A stretch of 64,000 nucleotides of DNA from Dastarcus helophoroides (Eukaryota; Arthropoda; Insecta; Coleoptera; Bothrideridae), in assembly GCA_028583605.1 (NCBI GenBank), contig CM053334.1, forward strand, positions 19,549,118 to 19,613,117, given 5' to 3'. A model generated the notes under the pieces. The model saw nothing but the letters and a program-made list of their open reading frames with translations. It was not told the DNA's origin and made no database searches. Position numbers and translations under genes: made by a program. Shown here in pieces: positions 36,041-48,790 of this stretch (the stretch's first letter is position 1; the number at the start of each line of letters is the position of its first letter).

Positions 36041-39000
36041 AGATGTTCGACCCTCAAGTTGGAACGTTAGACAATTACTGATGACTTCCAATAAGAAAGA
36101 AACGATTATGGTATACGAGGTAAGATCAGCAACTTCATGCCCTTATAACTTAACCGAACACCTGTCTAAAACTAAATTCTGAGTCTGGGCACCAAAACTT
36201 CGAATATTTTCAAGTCTGGGCACCAAAAATTGAATTCATTCCTAGTTTAAATAACGAAATATCACTGTTTGGTAATTTTTAAATTTGTTAAATCGACGCG
36301 TCAGCTTGTTTTATTTTATTGTTTTAATTTGTTTCTGATTTTAATTAAAATCTAAATATAGTAGATTGTTGTAAGATAGCTGTAGATGGTGCTGTCGATC
36401 AAACATACTTTCTTAGTTACAAAATCGTTTGAATACACGTAATGGAATCACCTATGCACAGCAGAGTTCGTGCAGAATGCTGTTTTGTTCAAATTCGTTG
36501 ATACGATCACGTGTATATTTAGCTACCTCGCAGTGAATCTCACTTTGCATATTGGTTAACAAAGTTGCACCCTATAGCGTTAGATGGCGCTATTAGAACT
36601 TTCTCTCAAATGAGGCAAAAAAATTTCCATTTTTTGCTGCCCAGACTTCGAAATTTCCTTTTATTTAAATTGTTTATCAATCATTTAAAAAAGAGCTTTC
36701 ATTATTTCGGTGCCCAGACTGAGAAATATTTTATTTTTTGGTGCCCAGACTAGAAAAGATGTTCGACGCTCACGTTGGAACGTTAGACAATTACGGATGA
36801 CTTCCAATAAGAAAGAAACGATTATGTTATACCAGCTAATATCAGCAACTTCATGCCCTTACAACTTAACCGAACATCTGTCTAAAACTAAATTCTGAGT
36901 CTGGGCACCAAAACTTCGAATATTTTCAAGTCTGGGCACCAAAAATTGAATTCTTTCCTAGTTTAAATAACGAAATATCACTGTTTTGTAATTTTTAAAT
37001 TTGTTAAATCGACGCATCAGCTTGTTTTATTTCAATGTTTTAATTTGTTTCTGATTTAAATTAAAATCTAAATATAGTAGATTGTTGTAAGATAGCTGTA
37101 GATGGTGCTGTCGATCAAACATACTTTCTTAGTTACAAAATCGTTTGAATACACCTAATGGAATCACCTATGTACAGCAGAGTTCGTGCAGAATGCTGAA
37201 TTGTTAAAATTCGTTGATACGATCACGTATATATTTAGCTACCGCGCAGTGAATCTCACTTTGCATATTGGTTAACAAAGTTGCACCCTATAGCGTTAGA
37301 TGACGCTATCAGAACTTTCTCTCAAATGAGGCAAAAAAATTTCCATTTTTTGCTGCCCAGACTTCGAAATTTCCTTTTATTTAAATTGTTTATCAATCAT
37401 TTAAAAAAGAGCTTTCATTATTTCGGTGCCCAGACTGAGAAATATTTTATTTTTTGGTGCCCAGACTAGAAAAGATGTTCGACGCTCACGTTGGAACGTT
37501 AGACAATTACGAATGACTTCCAATAAGAAAGAAACGATTATGTTATACCAGCTAATATCAGCAACTTCATGCCCTTACAACTTAACCGAACACCTGTCTA
37601 AAACTAAATTCCGAGTCTGGGCACCAAAACTTCAAATATTTTCAAGTCTGGGCACCAAAAATTGAATTCTTTTCTAGTTTAAATAACGAAATATCACTGT
37701 TTTGTAATTTTTAAATTTGTTAAATCGACGCATCAACTTTTATTTTAATGTTTTAATTTGTCTCTGATTTTAATTAAAATCTAAATATAGTAGATTGCTG
37801 TAAGATAGCTGTAGATGGTGCTGTCGATCAAACATATTTTCTTAGTTACAAAATCGTTTGAATACACGTAATGGAATCACCTATGCACAACAGAGTTCGT
37901 GCAGAATGCTGTTTTGTTCAAATTCGTTGATACGATCACGTGTATATTTAGCTACTGCGCAGTGAATCTCACTTTGCATATTGGTTAACAAAGTTGCACC
38001 CTATAGCGTTAGATGACGCTATCAGAACTTTCTCTCAAATGAGGCAAAAAAATTTCCATTTTTTGCTGCCCAGACTTCGAAATTTGCTTTTATTTAAATT
38101 GTTTATCAATCATTTAAAAAAGAGCTTTCATTATTTCGGTGCCCAGACTGAGAAATATTTTATTTTTTGGTGCCCAGACTAGAAAAGATGTTCGACGCTC
38201 AAGTTGGAACGTTAGACAAACATCTGTCTAAAACTAAATTCTGAGTCTGGGCACCAAAACTTCGAATATTTTCAAGTCTGGGCACCAAAAATTGAATTCT
38301 TTCCTAGTTTAAATAACGAAATATCACTGTTTTGTAATTTTTAAATTTGTTAAATCGACGCATCAGCTTGTTTAGATTTTAATTAAAATCTAAATATAGT
38401 AGATTGCTGTAAGATAGCTGTAGATGGTGCTGTCGATCAAACATATTTTCTTAGTTACAAAATCGTTTAAATACACGTAATGGAATCACCTATACACAGC
38501 AGAGTTCGTGCAGAATGCTGTTTTGTTCAAATTCGTTGATACGATTACGTGTATATTTAGCTACCTCGCAGTGAATCTCACTTTGCATATTGATTAACAA
38601 AGTTGCACCCTATAGCATTAGATGACGCTATCAGAACTTTCTCTCAAATGAGGCAAAAAATTTCCATTTTTTGCTACCCAGACTTCGAAATTTGCTTTTA
38701 TTTAAATTGTTTATCAATCATTTAAAAAAGAGCTTTCATTATTTCGGTGCCCAGACTGAGAAATATTTTATTTTTTGGTGCCCAGAATAGAAAAGATGTT
38801 CGACGCTCACGTTGGAACGTTAGACAATTACGGATGACTTCCAATAAGAAAGAAACGATTATGTTATACCAGCTAATATCAGCAACTTCATGCCCTTACA
38901 ACTTAACCGAACATCTGTCTAAAACTAAATTCTTAGTCTGGGCACCAAAACTTCGAATATTTTCAAGTCTGGGCACCGAAAATTGAATTCTTTCCTAGTT

Positions 39001-40060
39001 TAAATAACGAAATATCACTGTTTGGTAATTTTTAAATTTGTTAAATCGACGCATCAGCTTGTTTTTTTTAATGTTTTAATTTGTCTCTGATTTTAATTAA
39101 AATCTAAATATAGTAGATTGTTGTAAGATAGCTGTAGATGGTGCTGTCGATCAAACATACTTTCTTAGTTACAAAATCGTTTGAATACACGTAATGGAAT
39201 CACCTATGTACAGCAGAGTTCGTGCAGAATGCTGAATTGTTCAAATTCGTTGATACGATCACGTGTATATTTAGCTACCTCGCAGTGAATCTCACTTTGC
39301 ATATTGGTTAACAAAGTTGCACCCTATAGCGTTAGATGGCGCTATTAGAACTTTCCCTCAAATGAGGCAAAAAAATTTCCATTTTTTGCTGCCCAGACTT
39401 CGAAATTTCCTTTTATTTAAATTGTTTATCAATCATTTAAAAAAGAGCTTTCATTATTTCGGTGCCCAGACTGAGAAGTATTTTATTTTTTGGTGCCCAG
39501 ACTAGAAAAGATGTTCGACGTTCAAGTTGGAACGTTAGACAATTACTGATGACTTCCAATAAGAAAGAAACGATTGTGTTATACCAGCTAATATCAGCAA
39601 CTTCATGCCCTTACAACTTAACCGAACACCTGTCTAAAACTAAATTCTGAGTCTGGGCACCAAAACTTCGAATATTTTCAAGTCTGGGCACCAAAAATTG
39701 AATTCTTTCCTAGTTTAAATAACGAAATATCACTGTTTTGTAATTTTTAAATTTGTTAAATCGACGCATCAGCTTGTTTTTTTTAATGTTTTAATTTGTC
39801 TCTGATTTTAATTAAAATCTAAATATAGTAGATTGCTGTAAGATAGCTGTAGATGGTGCTGTCGATCAAACACACTTTCTTAGTTACAAAATCGTTTGAA
39901 TACACGTAATGGAATCACCTATGCACAGCAGAGTTCGTGCAGAATGCTGTTTTGTTCAAATTCGTTGATACGATCACGTGTATATTTAGCTGCCTCGCAG
40001 TGAATCTCACTCTGCATATTGGGTAACAAAGTTGCATCCTATCGCGTTAGATGGCGCTAT
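36041..40060. repeat. 715-bp higher-order repeat, five full units, one shortened unit
   Basis: AGATGTTCGAC recurs at 36041, 36757, 37473, 38186, 38794 and 39509, with intervals of 716, 716, 713, 608 and 715 bp. Each unit joins CTCAAATGAGGC plus GCCCAGAC cores in plus orientation, a segment homologous to 29940-30265, and two GTCTGGGCACC cores in minus orientation. It also holds a block ending GTTAGATGGCGCTATTAGA or a GATGACGC variant. The 62- and 79-codon open frames that recur in every unit are repeat-derived, with no protein-family features. Confidence 0.96.
38186..38793. repeat. Shortened unit of the 715-bp repeat (608 bp)
   Basis: Relative to its neighbours this unit lacks about 80 bp after GGAACGTTAGACAA (position about 38219) and a further stretch near 38370. 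The rest is nearly identical to adjacent units. Confidence 0.85.
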
Positions 40061-40149
40061 TAGACCATTACTTTAAAAGAACGATGCCTTATCATTAGAT
40101 GGCGCCGTCGTCGCTGTCGTATTTATTTACATAGGAACTTAAGAAAGGT

Positions 40150-40360
40150 CCTTTACTCTTTCTGAATATAGTACTAGTTGGGATGTACTTGGAACAGTTT
40201 TTCGGGATAAAATGGTTCCTACAAAGGACCCCGCCTTGCCAAGGTACGTCTATACCAAATTTCGTCAAAATCACTTTGGTAATTAAGTCGCGAAAAGCGA
40301 ACAAACAGACAGACAAACACTTTTGCATTTACATATTAAGATTTAAATTTAATGTTGTTG
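40150..40360 (+). mobile_element. Degenerate 3' tail of an RTE-type non-LTR element or derived SINE
   Basis: The stretch contains TACCAAATTTCGTCAAAAT, then GTCGCGAAAAGCGAACAAA, CAGACAGACAAACAC and TTTTGCATTTACATATTAAG. This order (tolerated-mismatch TTTCATCAAAATCGG, AAGCGAACAAACAGACAGAC, TTTTGCATTTATAATATTAG) is what I know from the 3' ends of RTE-like LINEs and their non-autonomous relatives in insects. No reverse transcriptase coding sequence is present. The minus-strand frame 40095-40328 is the antisense readthrough of this tail. Confidence 0.65.
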
Positions 40361-41460
40361 GATTAGTTAATTTTACTCGGAAAACCGGGACCTTCAAATA
40401 TGAAAAATATGAGTTTATCATTTATGTCACAGAAAAATACGATGGTGCTTAAAAAACGTTCTGCATCGAATACGAAACATGAAAATACTTCGACAATATC
40501 CTCATGAAATATGTCAACGCCAAAGACAGGAAAATATTCAGAACACGACATATTTATTACGAAAAACATCAGCAGATAAATAACATTCCGTCTCGTCCGG
40601 CGATTTAGTTGCGAACGACATGGAAAACAAAGAGGACCTTACGGTGCAACATTTACCCCCGGCTTTGGGAAATCGAGACGTGCCCAAGGGACGTTGCAAG
40701 ATTTTATGCGAAATTAGGAAAGTTGGTTTTATTGCTGAGGTCACGCGACTGCTAAGAGTGATTTAATGGGGTGACAGATCGAGCTGCGGCCCCAGACATT
40801 ACACCGCAAACAGTAAATCTGCTAGTTAGGGGAAAACGCAGCTGACGCCCTTTTAGTAACCCGACAACCACCTGAAAAGTTACCGCTTCGTTCAGAAATA
40901 TGGTAAAAGTTCCGAGCTTAACAACTCTAGTTATTGTTTACTGTTGATGGTCAACGATGTTTTTGCCCACTTCTGATCGTACGTCTTAAGTATGCGCTCG
41001 CTTTAAAACTTTACTTCGTCGAACTTTCGAAATCTTGAGAAATTCCTTCGAGTCTCGGTTCTCTCAGCTTCCTCAGATATTTTTTTCCCAACGACCTGTT
41101 CCCAACCGGCATCTTCGCCGACTAGTTTTCATCGTTAGCTTAATTAGAAACGACTTTGTAACAAAGTAGGTTGCAGAGAGAAGTTCCTTTGGATGTTTTA
41201 CACGACTGTTTAACTGATAGAAAGCTCAAACGAAAGAGATAGTGCCTGCGAGCGAACCCTCAAAAACCGATAACGGCATCTGTCACTTTGTTCACAAACA
41301 CAGACGATTGAAATTGATAGGCTTTGTTTAAATTCAATCCGGCCACTTTATATCGGCGGAAATCGTTATATTTATTGATGTGGAAGCGCTCTGTTTGTAA
41401 TTACGATCGAACAGACTCTTGAAGCGCACGAATAATGCCAAAGACATAAGATTGCAGCCG
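40361..41460. other. Single-copy island 5, no gene seen
   Basis: This is non-repetitive sequence with overlapping short open frames on both strands at 40363-40744, none with recognisable domains. No further feature was seen. Confidence 0.5.
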
Positions 41461-43900
41461 CTGAAATTAAAAAATCTTCTATTTTTTGGAGTCTAAATTT
41501 AGCAAAAAGTTGATATTTTGATGCCCAGACTAACAACAATTTCGTTCTCTTATGCCCAGACCAGACAATGCTATATCTTTATTAATGTCTGCTCTTTATT
41601 AAGATTAGAAATAAAGTATTTCTCTTTCAAACGAGAAGAGAGCATTTGTATTTTCACTGCCCAGATTTCGAAATTCGTTTTTATTTCATTTTTCTCTCCA
41701 ATTCCCTTCAATTCCGAGAAAAAAATCTTTTACCGTTTATCCCCAAATTAAAAAATATTTCACTTTTTGGTGTCAGAGAAAAATTCTTTTTTTATTAAAT
41801 TAAAAAATTGAAAAAGAAATATGTTTTTATTTAGAGTAAATGAGCGTTTTTCTGTTTATAACGAAGAGAAAATATTGCTGCTCAGAATACAATTTCTTAA
41901 TTTAGTGCAAACATTTTGTGAATGATCATTTTGCACTTTGTAATGATCAAAAAATTGATATTTCGGTGTCCAGATTGAAAAAATTGGCGCCCAGCCTAAA
42001 TAAAAATCATTTGAATCTGGGCAGCAAAAATTCCATAAAAAATGTTCTAGATACCATTTTCAATGATGTTTCATCGCCCAGATTGACATCTTTATTCGTG
42101 ATTTTTAAGAAAGCGTGTTTTTGTCAATTGGGGAGAAAAAACTTTTAATTTCACTGCCCAACCTTCCAAATTTGCCATTATTGTAGCTGTTTTTAGTAGC
42201 TCAAAAAAATCCTTTTATCTTTTCGATGCCCAGACTAAAAAATATTCTAATTTTTGGTGCCCAGACTTAAAAAATCTGTATTTACTATTTTTTTATTCAG
42301 AACAGTTTAAAACAGGGAGAAAACATTTGTTTTTGAGTTACACAGATTTCATCGCCTTTATTATAATTTTTTTGTTGCACACATTTTTACAGAAATAAGA
42401 AAAACGATTTGGCGCCCAGCCTGGGTAAAAATCATTCAAATCTGGGCGGCAAAAAATTAATAAATAAATCATTTTCGAATCAGTTTAGAATGATCTTTAT
42501 TCAGGCTGACAAAAAGCGTTTTTCTCTCAAATGAGCCAAAAAAATTCTATTTTCTACTGCCCAGGCTTCAAAATTTGCTTTTAATTTAATTGTTTATCAA
42601 TCGCTCAGAAAGAAATCTGTTGTTGTTTCGGTGCCCAGATTGGCAATTATTTTAATTTTTAGTGCCCAGACTAAAAAAATCTGTATTTACTATTTTTTTA
42701 TTCAGGATAGTTTCATACAAAGAGAAAACATTTCTTTTCGAGTGACATATTGCCTTAATTATTATTTTTTTTGTCGCACAAATTTTCACAAAAATAAAAA
42801 AAACTATTAAGTGGCGCCCAGCCTGGATAAAAATCATTTGATTCTGGACGTCAAAAAATTAATAAATAAATCATTTTTGCTGCTCAGTTTAGAATGATCT
42901 TTATTCAGGCTAACAAAAATCGTTTTTCTCTCAAATGAGGCGGACAAAATTCTACTTTTTAATGCCCAGGCTTCAAAATTTGCTTTTAATTTAATCGTTA
43001 ATCAACCGCTCAAAAGGAAATCTGTTGTTGTTTCGGTGCCCAGATTGGAAAATATTTTAATTTTTACTGCCCAGACTTGAAAAAATCTGTATTTACCATT
43101 TTTTTATTCAGAATAGTTTCAAACAGGGGGAAAACATTTCTTTTTGAGTTACATATCGCCTTTATTATAATTTTTTTGTCGCACACATATTTGCAAAAAT
43201 TAAAAAACTATTATTTGGTGCCCAGCCTGGATAAAAATCATTCAAATCTGGGGGGCAAAAAATTAATAAATAAATCATTTTTGCCGCCCAGTTTAGAATG
43301 ATCTTTATTGAGGCTAACAAAAATCGTTTTTTTCTCAGATGAGGCGAAAAAAATTCTATTTTTTACTGCCCAGACTTCATAATTTGCTTTTATTTTACTT
43401 GTTTATCAATCGCTCAAAAAGAAAACTGTTGTTGTTTTGGTGCCCAGACTGGAAAATATTTTAATTGTTGGTGCCCAGACATAAAAAAAATCTGTATTTA
43501 CTATTTTTGTTATTCAGAACAGTTTCAAACAGGGGAAAAACATTTGTTTTTGAGTTACAGAGACTTCATCGCCTTTATTATAATTTTTTGTTGCACAAAT
43601 TTTTACAAAAATAAGAAAAACTATTATTTGGCGCCCAGCCTGAATAAAAATCATTCAAATCTGGGCGGCAAAAAATTAATAAATAAACGAGTTTTGCCGC
43701 CCAGTTTAGAATGATCTTTATTCAGGCTAACAAAAAGCGTTTTTCTCTCAAATGAGGAGAAGAAAATTCTATTTTTTACTGCCCAGGCTTCAAAATTCAC
43801 TTTTAATTTAATTGTTTATCAATCGCTCAAAAAGAAATCTGTTGTTGTTTTGGTGCCCAGACTGGGAAATATTTTAATTATTGGTGCCCAGACCAGAATA
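41461..43900. repeat. GCCCAGAC-family array, about 380-440-bp unit, mixed orientation
   Basis: Units contain GGCGCCCAGCCTGGATAAAA, AATCTGGGCGGCAAAAAATTA, GCCGCCCAGTTTAGAATGATC, CTCAAATGAGGCGA, CTGCCCAGGCTTC and GTTTCGGTGCCCAGATTGG in that order. Repeats start at about 41985, 42410, 42815, 43215 and 43630. The unit shares its parts with the 30-36 kb arrays. Confidence 0.88.
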
Positions 43901-45724
43901 TGTTTTGTATTTACCGATATTTTGCCCCCAAAAAATGTTTTCTTTTTAATTCAAGACGGAGACGTTTCACTTTTGTTATGCAAACCTTTTCTTGTTTTAA
44001 ATGAAGAGGAAACCTTTCTTTTTTCGCTGCCCAGACGCCAAAGTAGGTTTTTCTGTTGCTCAAATTTAGACAGAAGTGTGCAAACGTATAAATTTTTGCT
44101 GCCCAGCCTGGAAAAAACCGATTTTTATTAATTTTTTGCTGCCCAGATTAAAATAGAAGTGTTTCTACTGTCCAAATTTCGACAGAAGACATGTTGCAAC
44201 TCAAAAGTATGAATTTTTGCTGCCCAGACTGGATTTTATTGATTTTCCGCTGCCTAGATTCGAATGTAAGTTTTTCTGCCGCCCAAAATTTGACAAAAGG
44301 CATTTTGCAAACAAAAGTATGGATTTTTGCTACCCAGACTAGAAAAAATTTAATTTTTATTGATTTTGCGCTGCCCAGATCAGAATAGTAGTTTTTCCAC
44401 CGCCCAGATTTCGACAGAAGTTATTTTGCAACTTAAAAGTGTTGATTTTTGCTGCCCAGACTAGAAAAGATTATTTTTTTAATTTTCCGCTGCCTAGATC
44501 AAAATAAAAGTTATTGTTTCGCCCAAATTTTGCCACAGGTCATTTTGCAACTCAGAAGTGTGGATTTTTGCTGCCCAGACTTGAAAAGGTTCAATTATTA
44601 TTAATTTTGCGCTGCCTAGATTAGAATGGAAATTTTTCTACCGCTTAGATTTTAACAGAAGTGATTTTGCAACTTAAAAATGTAGACTTTTGCTGCCCAG
44701 ACTAGAAAAGAATCGATTTTTATTGATTTTGCGCTGCCCAAATCAAAATGAAAGTTTTTCTACCGCCCAAATTTTGACAGAAGTTATTTTGCAACCCAAA
44801 AGTGTGAATTTTTGCTGCCCAGACTAGAAAAGATTCAATTTTTAATAATTTTCCGCTGCCCAGATTAGAATGTTAGTTTTTTACCGGCCAAATTTTAACA
44901 TAGGTCATTTTTCAACCCAAAAGTATGGACTTTTGCTGCTCAGACAAATGGAATTCAGTTTTTATTGATTTTGCGCTGCCCAGATCATAATAGAAGTTTT
45001 TCTACCGCCCAAATTTTGACAGAAGTTATTTTGCAAATTAAAAGTCTGAATTTTCGCTGCCCAGACTAGGGAAGATTCTATTTTTATTGATTTTTTGCTG
45101 CCCAGATTAGAATAAAAGTTTTTCTACCGCCCAGATTTTAATAGAAGTTATTTTGCAACTTAAAAGTGTAGATTTTTGCTGCCCAGACTAGAAAAAATTC
45201 GATGTTTTTTTTATCAGAATAGAAGTTATTCTATCGCCCAAATTTTGACACGAATCATTTTGCAACTCAAAATTGTGAAATTTTGCTGCCCAGACTAGAT
45301 AACATTCGATTTTCATTAATTTTTCGCTGCTCAGATCAAAATAGAACTGTCAGAAAACATTGTTTAACCCAAAAGTATAAAGTTATGCCTTCCAGGCTGG
45401 ATTTTATTGATTTTTCGCTGACCAGATTAGAATGCAAGTTTTTTTGCCGCCCAAAATTTGACAAAAGATATTTTGCAACCAAAAAGCATGGATTTTCGCT
45501 GCCCAGACTAGAAACAATTTAATTTTTATTGATTTTGCGCTGCCCAGATTAGAATAGAAGTTTTTCTATTGCCCAGATTTCGACAAAAGTTATTTTGCAA
45601 CTTAAAAGTGTAGATTTTTGCTGCCCAGACTGTAAAAGATAATTTTTTTATTTTCCGCTGCTTAAATCAAAATAAAAGTTATTGTTTCGCCCAAATTTTG
45701 ACACCGGTCATTTTGCAACTCAGA

Positions 45725-47035
45725 AGTGAGGATTTTTGCTGCCCAGACTGGAAAAGATCCAATTTTTATTAATTTTTCTCTGCCCAGACCAGAACAAATT
45801 CTACTTTGTGCACAGGCTGTAAAAAACTCTGCTTTAATTGATTTTCTATGGTCTACATCAAAAGAAAAATTGTTGCCCTTTTCCAAATTAGAAAAACTTT
45901 TCTTTTTTCGCTGTCCAGACGCCAAAGTAGGTTTTTCTGTCACTCAAATTTCGACAAAAGTATGTAAAAGTGTAGATTTTTGCTGCCTAGCCTGAAAAAG
46001 ATTCAATTTTTATTAATTTTTTGATGCCCAGATCAAAATAGAAGTGTTTCTACCGTCCAAATTTCGACAGAAGACATTTTGCAACTAAAAAGTATGAAGT
46101 TTTGCTGCCCAGACTGGATTTTATTGCTTTTTCGCTGACCAAATTAGAATGTAAGTTTTTTGCCGCCCAAAATTTGACAAAAGACATTTTGCAACCAAAA
46201 AGTATGGATTTTCGCTGCCCAGACTAGAAAAAATTTAAGTTTTATTGATTTTGCGCTGCCCAGATAGAAATGAAACTTTTTCTACGGCTCAGATTTCGAC
46301 AAAAGTTATTTTGCAACTTATTTTGCTGACCAGACGAAAACAGATTAATTTTTTTTAATTTTCGCTGCCCAGATCTGAATAGAAGTTATTGTAGTACCAA
46401 ATTTTTGGCACAGGTCGTTTTACCACTCAGAAGTGTGGATTTTTGCTGTCCAGACTAGAAAAGATTCTATTTTTATTGATTTTTCTCTGTCCAGACCAGA
46501 ACAAATTCTACTTTGTGCACAGGCTGTAAAAAACTCTGCTTTAATTGATTTTCTATGGTCTACATCGAAAGAAAAGTTGTTGCCCTTTTCCAAACTAGAA
46601 AAACTTTTCTTTTTTCGCTGCCCAGACGCCAAAGTAGGTTTTTCTGTCACTTAAATTTCGACAAAAGTGTATAAAAGTGTAGATTTGTGCTGCCTAGCCT
46701 GAAAAAGATTCAAATTTTTATTAATTTTTTGATGCCCAGATCAAATTAGAAGTGTTTATACTGTCCAAATTCCGACAGAAGACATTTTGCAACCAAAAAG
46801 TATGAAGTTTTGCTGCCCAGACTGGATTTTATTGATTTTTCGCTGACCAAATTGGAATGTAAGTTTTTCTGCCGCCCAAAATTTGACAAAAGACATTTTG
46901 CAACCAAAAAGTATGGATTTTCGCTGCCCAGACTGAAAAAAATTTAATTTTCATTGATTTTGCGCTGCCCAGATGGAAATAAAACTTTTTCCACCGCCCA
47001 GATTTCGACAAAAGTTATTTTGCAACTTAAAAGTG
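45725..47035. repeat. Two tandem copies of a 707-bp block inside the 121-bp array
   Basis: CAGACCAGAACAAATTCTAC with CTTTGTGCACAGGCTG lies at 45785 and again at 46492. The following sequence stays parallel (AGTATGAAGTTTTGCTGCCC at about 46092 and 46800). The block contains a non-core segment, TTCTATGGTCTACATC, found nowhere else in the array. Confidence 0.9.
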
Positions 47036-47399
47036 TAGATTTTTGCCGCCCAGACTAGAAAAGATTTTTTTTTCATTTTTTGCTGCTCAGATCATAATAG
47101 AAGTTATTGTATTACCCAAATTTTGACACCGGTCATTTTGTAACTCAAAAGTGTTGATTTTTGCTGCCCAGACTAGAAAATATTCGATTTTTATTAATTT
47201 TGCGCTGCCCAGATCAAAACGGAAGTTTTTTACTGCCCAGATTTTGACAGTGGTTATTTTGCAACTTAAAAATGTGGATTTTTGCTGCCCAGACTAGAAA
47301 AAATTATTTTTTTTATTTTTCGCTGCCCAGATTAAAATAAAATTTATTGTATTGCCCAGATTTTGACACCGGTCATTTTGCAACTCAGGAGTGTAGATT

Positions 47400-48640
47400 T
47401 TTGCTGCCCAGACTAGAAAAAATTCAATTATTATTAATTTTGCGCTGCCCAGATTAGAATGGAAATTTTTCTACCGCTTAGATTTTGACAGAAGTGATTT
47501 TGCAACTTAAAAATGTAGATTTTTGCTGCCCAGACTAGAAAAGAATGATTTTTATTGATTTTGCGCTACCCAGATTAGAATGGAAGTTTTTCTACCGCCC
47601 AGATTTTGACAGAGATTATTTTGCAACTTAAAAGTGTAGATTTTTGCCGCCCAGACTAGTAAAGATGTTTTTTTTTTCATTTTTTGCTGCTCAGATCAAA
47701 ATAGAAGTTATTTATTGCTTAAACTTTGACACCGGTCATTTTGCAACTCAGAAGTGTGGATTTTTGCTGCCCAGACTAGAAAAGATTCAATTATTATTAA
47801 TTTTCCGCTGCCCAGATTAGAATTGAAATTCTTCTACTGCTTAGATTTTGACAGAAGTGATTTTGCAACTTAAAAATGTAGATTTTTGCTGCCCAGACTA
47901 GAAAAGAATGATTTTTATTGATTTTGCGCTACCCAGATTAGAATAGAAGTTTTTCTACCGCCCAGATTTTGACAGAGGTTATTTTGCAACTTAAAAGTGT
48001 AGATTTTTGCCGCCCAGACTAGTAAAGATGTTTTTTTTTTCATTTTTTGCTGCTCAGATCAAAATAGAAGTTATTTATTGCTTAAACTTTGACACCGGTC
48101 ATTTTGCAACTCAGAAGTGTGGATTTTTGCTGCCCAGACTAGAAAAGATTCAATTATTATTAATTTTCCGCTGCCCAGATTAGAATTGAAATTCTTCTAC
48201 CGCTTAGATTTTGACAGAAGTGATTTTGCAACTTAAAAATGTAGATTTTTGCTGCCCAGACTAGAAAAGAATGATTTTTATTGATTTTGCGCTGCCCAGA
48301 TTAGAATGGAAATTTTTCTACCGCCCAGATTTTAACAGAGGTTATTTTGCAACTTAAAAGTGTAGATTTTTGCCGCCCAGACTAATAAAGATGTTTTTTT
48401 TTTTTCATTTTTTGCTGCTCAGATCAAAATAAAAGTTATTTATTGCCCAAATTTTGACACCGGTCATTTTGCAACTCAGAAGTGTGGATTTTTGCTGCCC
48501 AGACTAGAAAAGATTCGATTTTTATTGATTTCGCGCTGCCCAAATCAAAATGGAAGTTTTTCTACTGTCCAGATTTTGACAGAGGTTATTTTGCAACTTA
48601 AAAGTGTAGATTTTTGCCGCCCAGACTAGAAAAGATGGTT
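47400..48640. repeat. 363-bp trimeric higher-order repeat in the 121-bp array
   Basis: Every third unit is the most similar. The GCTGCCC landmarks 47525, 47888 and 48251 and the GCCGCCC landmarks 47646, 48009 and 48372 are each 363 bp apart. The three unit types differ in the first core (GCTGCCC or GCCGCCC) and in the linker. Confidence 0.94.
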
Positions 48641-48790
48641 TTTTTTTACTTTTTGCTGCTCAGATCAGAATAGAAGAGAATCGCCCAAATTTTGAGTCAT
48701 TTTTCAATTCAAAAGTTGTGGAATTTTGCTGCCCAGACTAGAAAAGATTCGATTTTTTAATGATTTTCCGCCGCCCAGATCACAAGAGAG

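Larger units (their letters stand above)
43901..48790 (+). repeat. GCTGCCCAGAC array, about 121-bp unit, about 38 copies
   Basis: Each unit has three cores: GCTGCCCAGACTAG, then about 41 bp on GCTGCCCAGATTAGAAT, then 31 bp on CCGCCCAGATTTTGAC, followed by TTTTGCAACTTAAAAGTGT. Landmarks at 47525, 47646, 47766, 47888, 48009, 48129, 48251, 48372 and 48494 show spacing of 120-122 bp. Early copies are more diverged than those from 47 kb on. Confidence 0.94.

Noticed and set aside
36565..39650. Family of 62- and 79-codon frames repeated five times, suggesting a multigene cluster
   Set aside because: They lie in each 715-bp repeat unit, start inside satellite DNA, and contain peptide translated from the GCCCAGAC core. 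The units share frame because they are copies, and there is no evidence of protein-level selection.
43901..48790. CRISPR-like array, given short conserved boxes at regular spacing
   Set aside because: Spacers between boxes are related to each other, the boxes are about 10 bp, the context is eukaryotic, and there are no cas genes.
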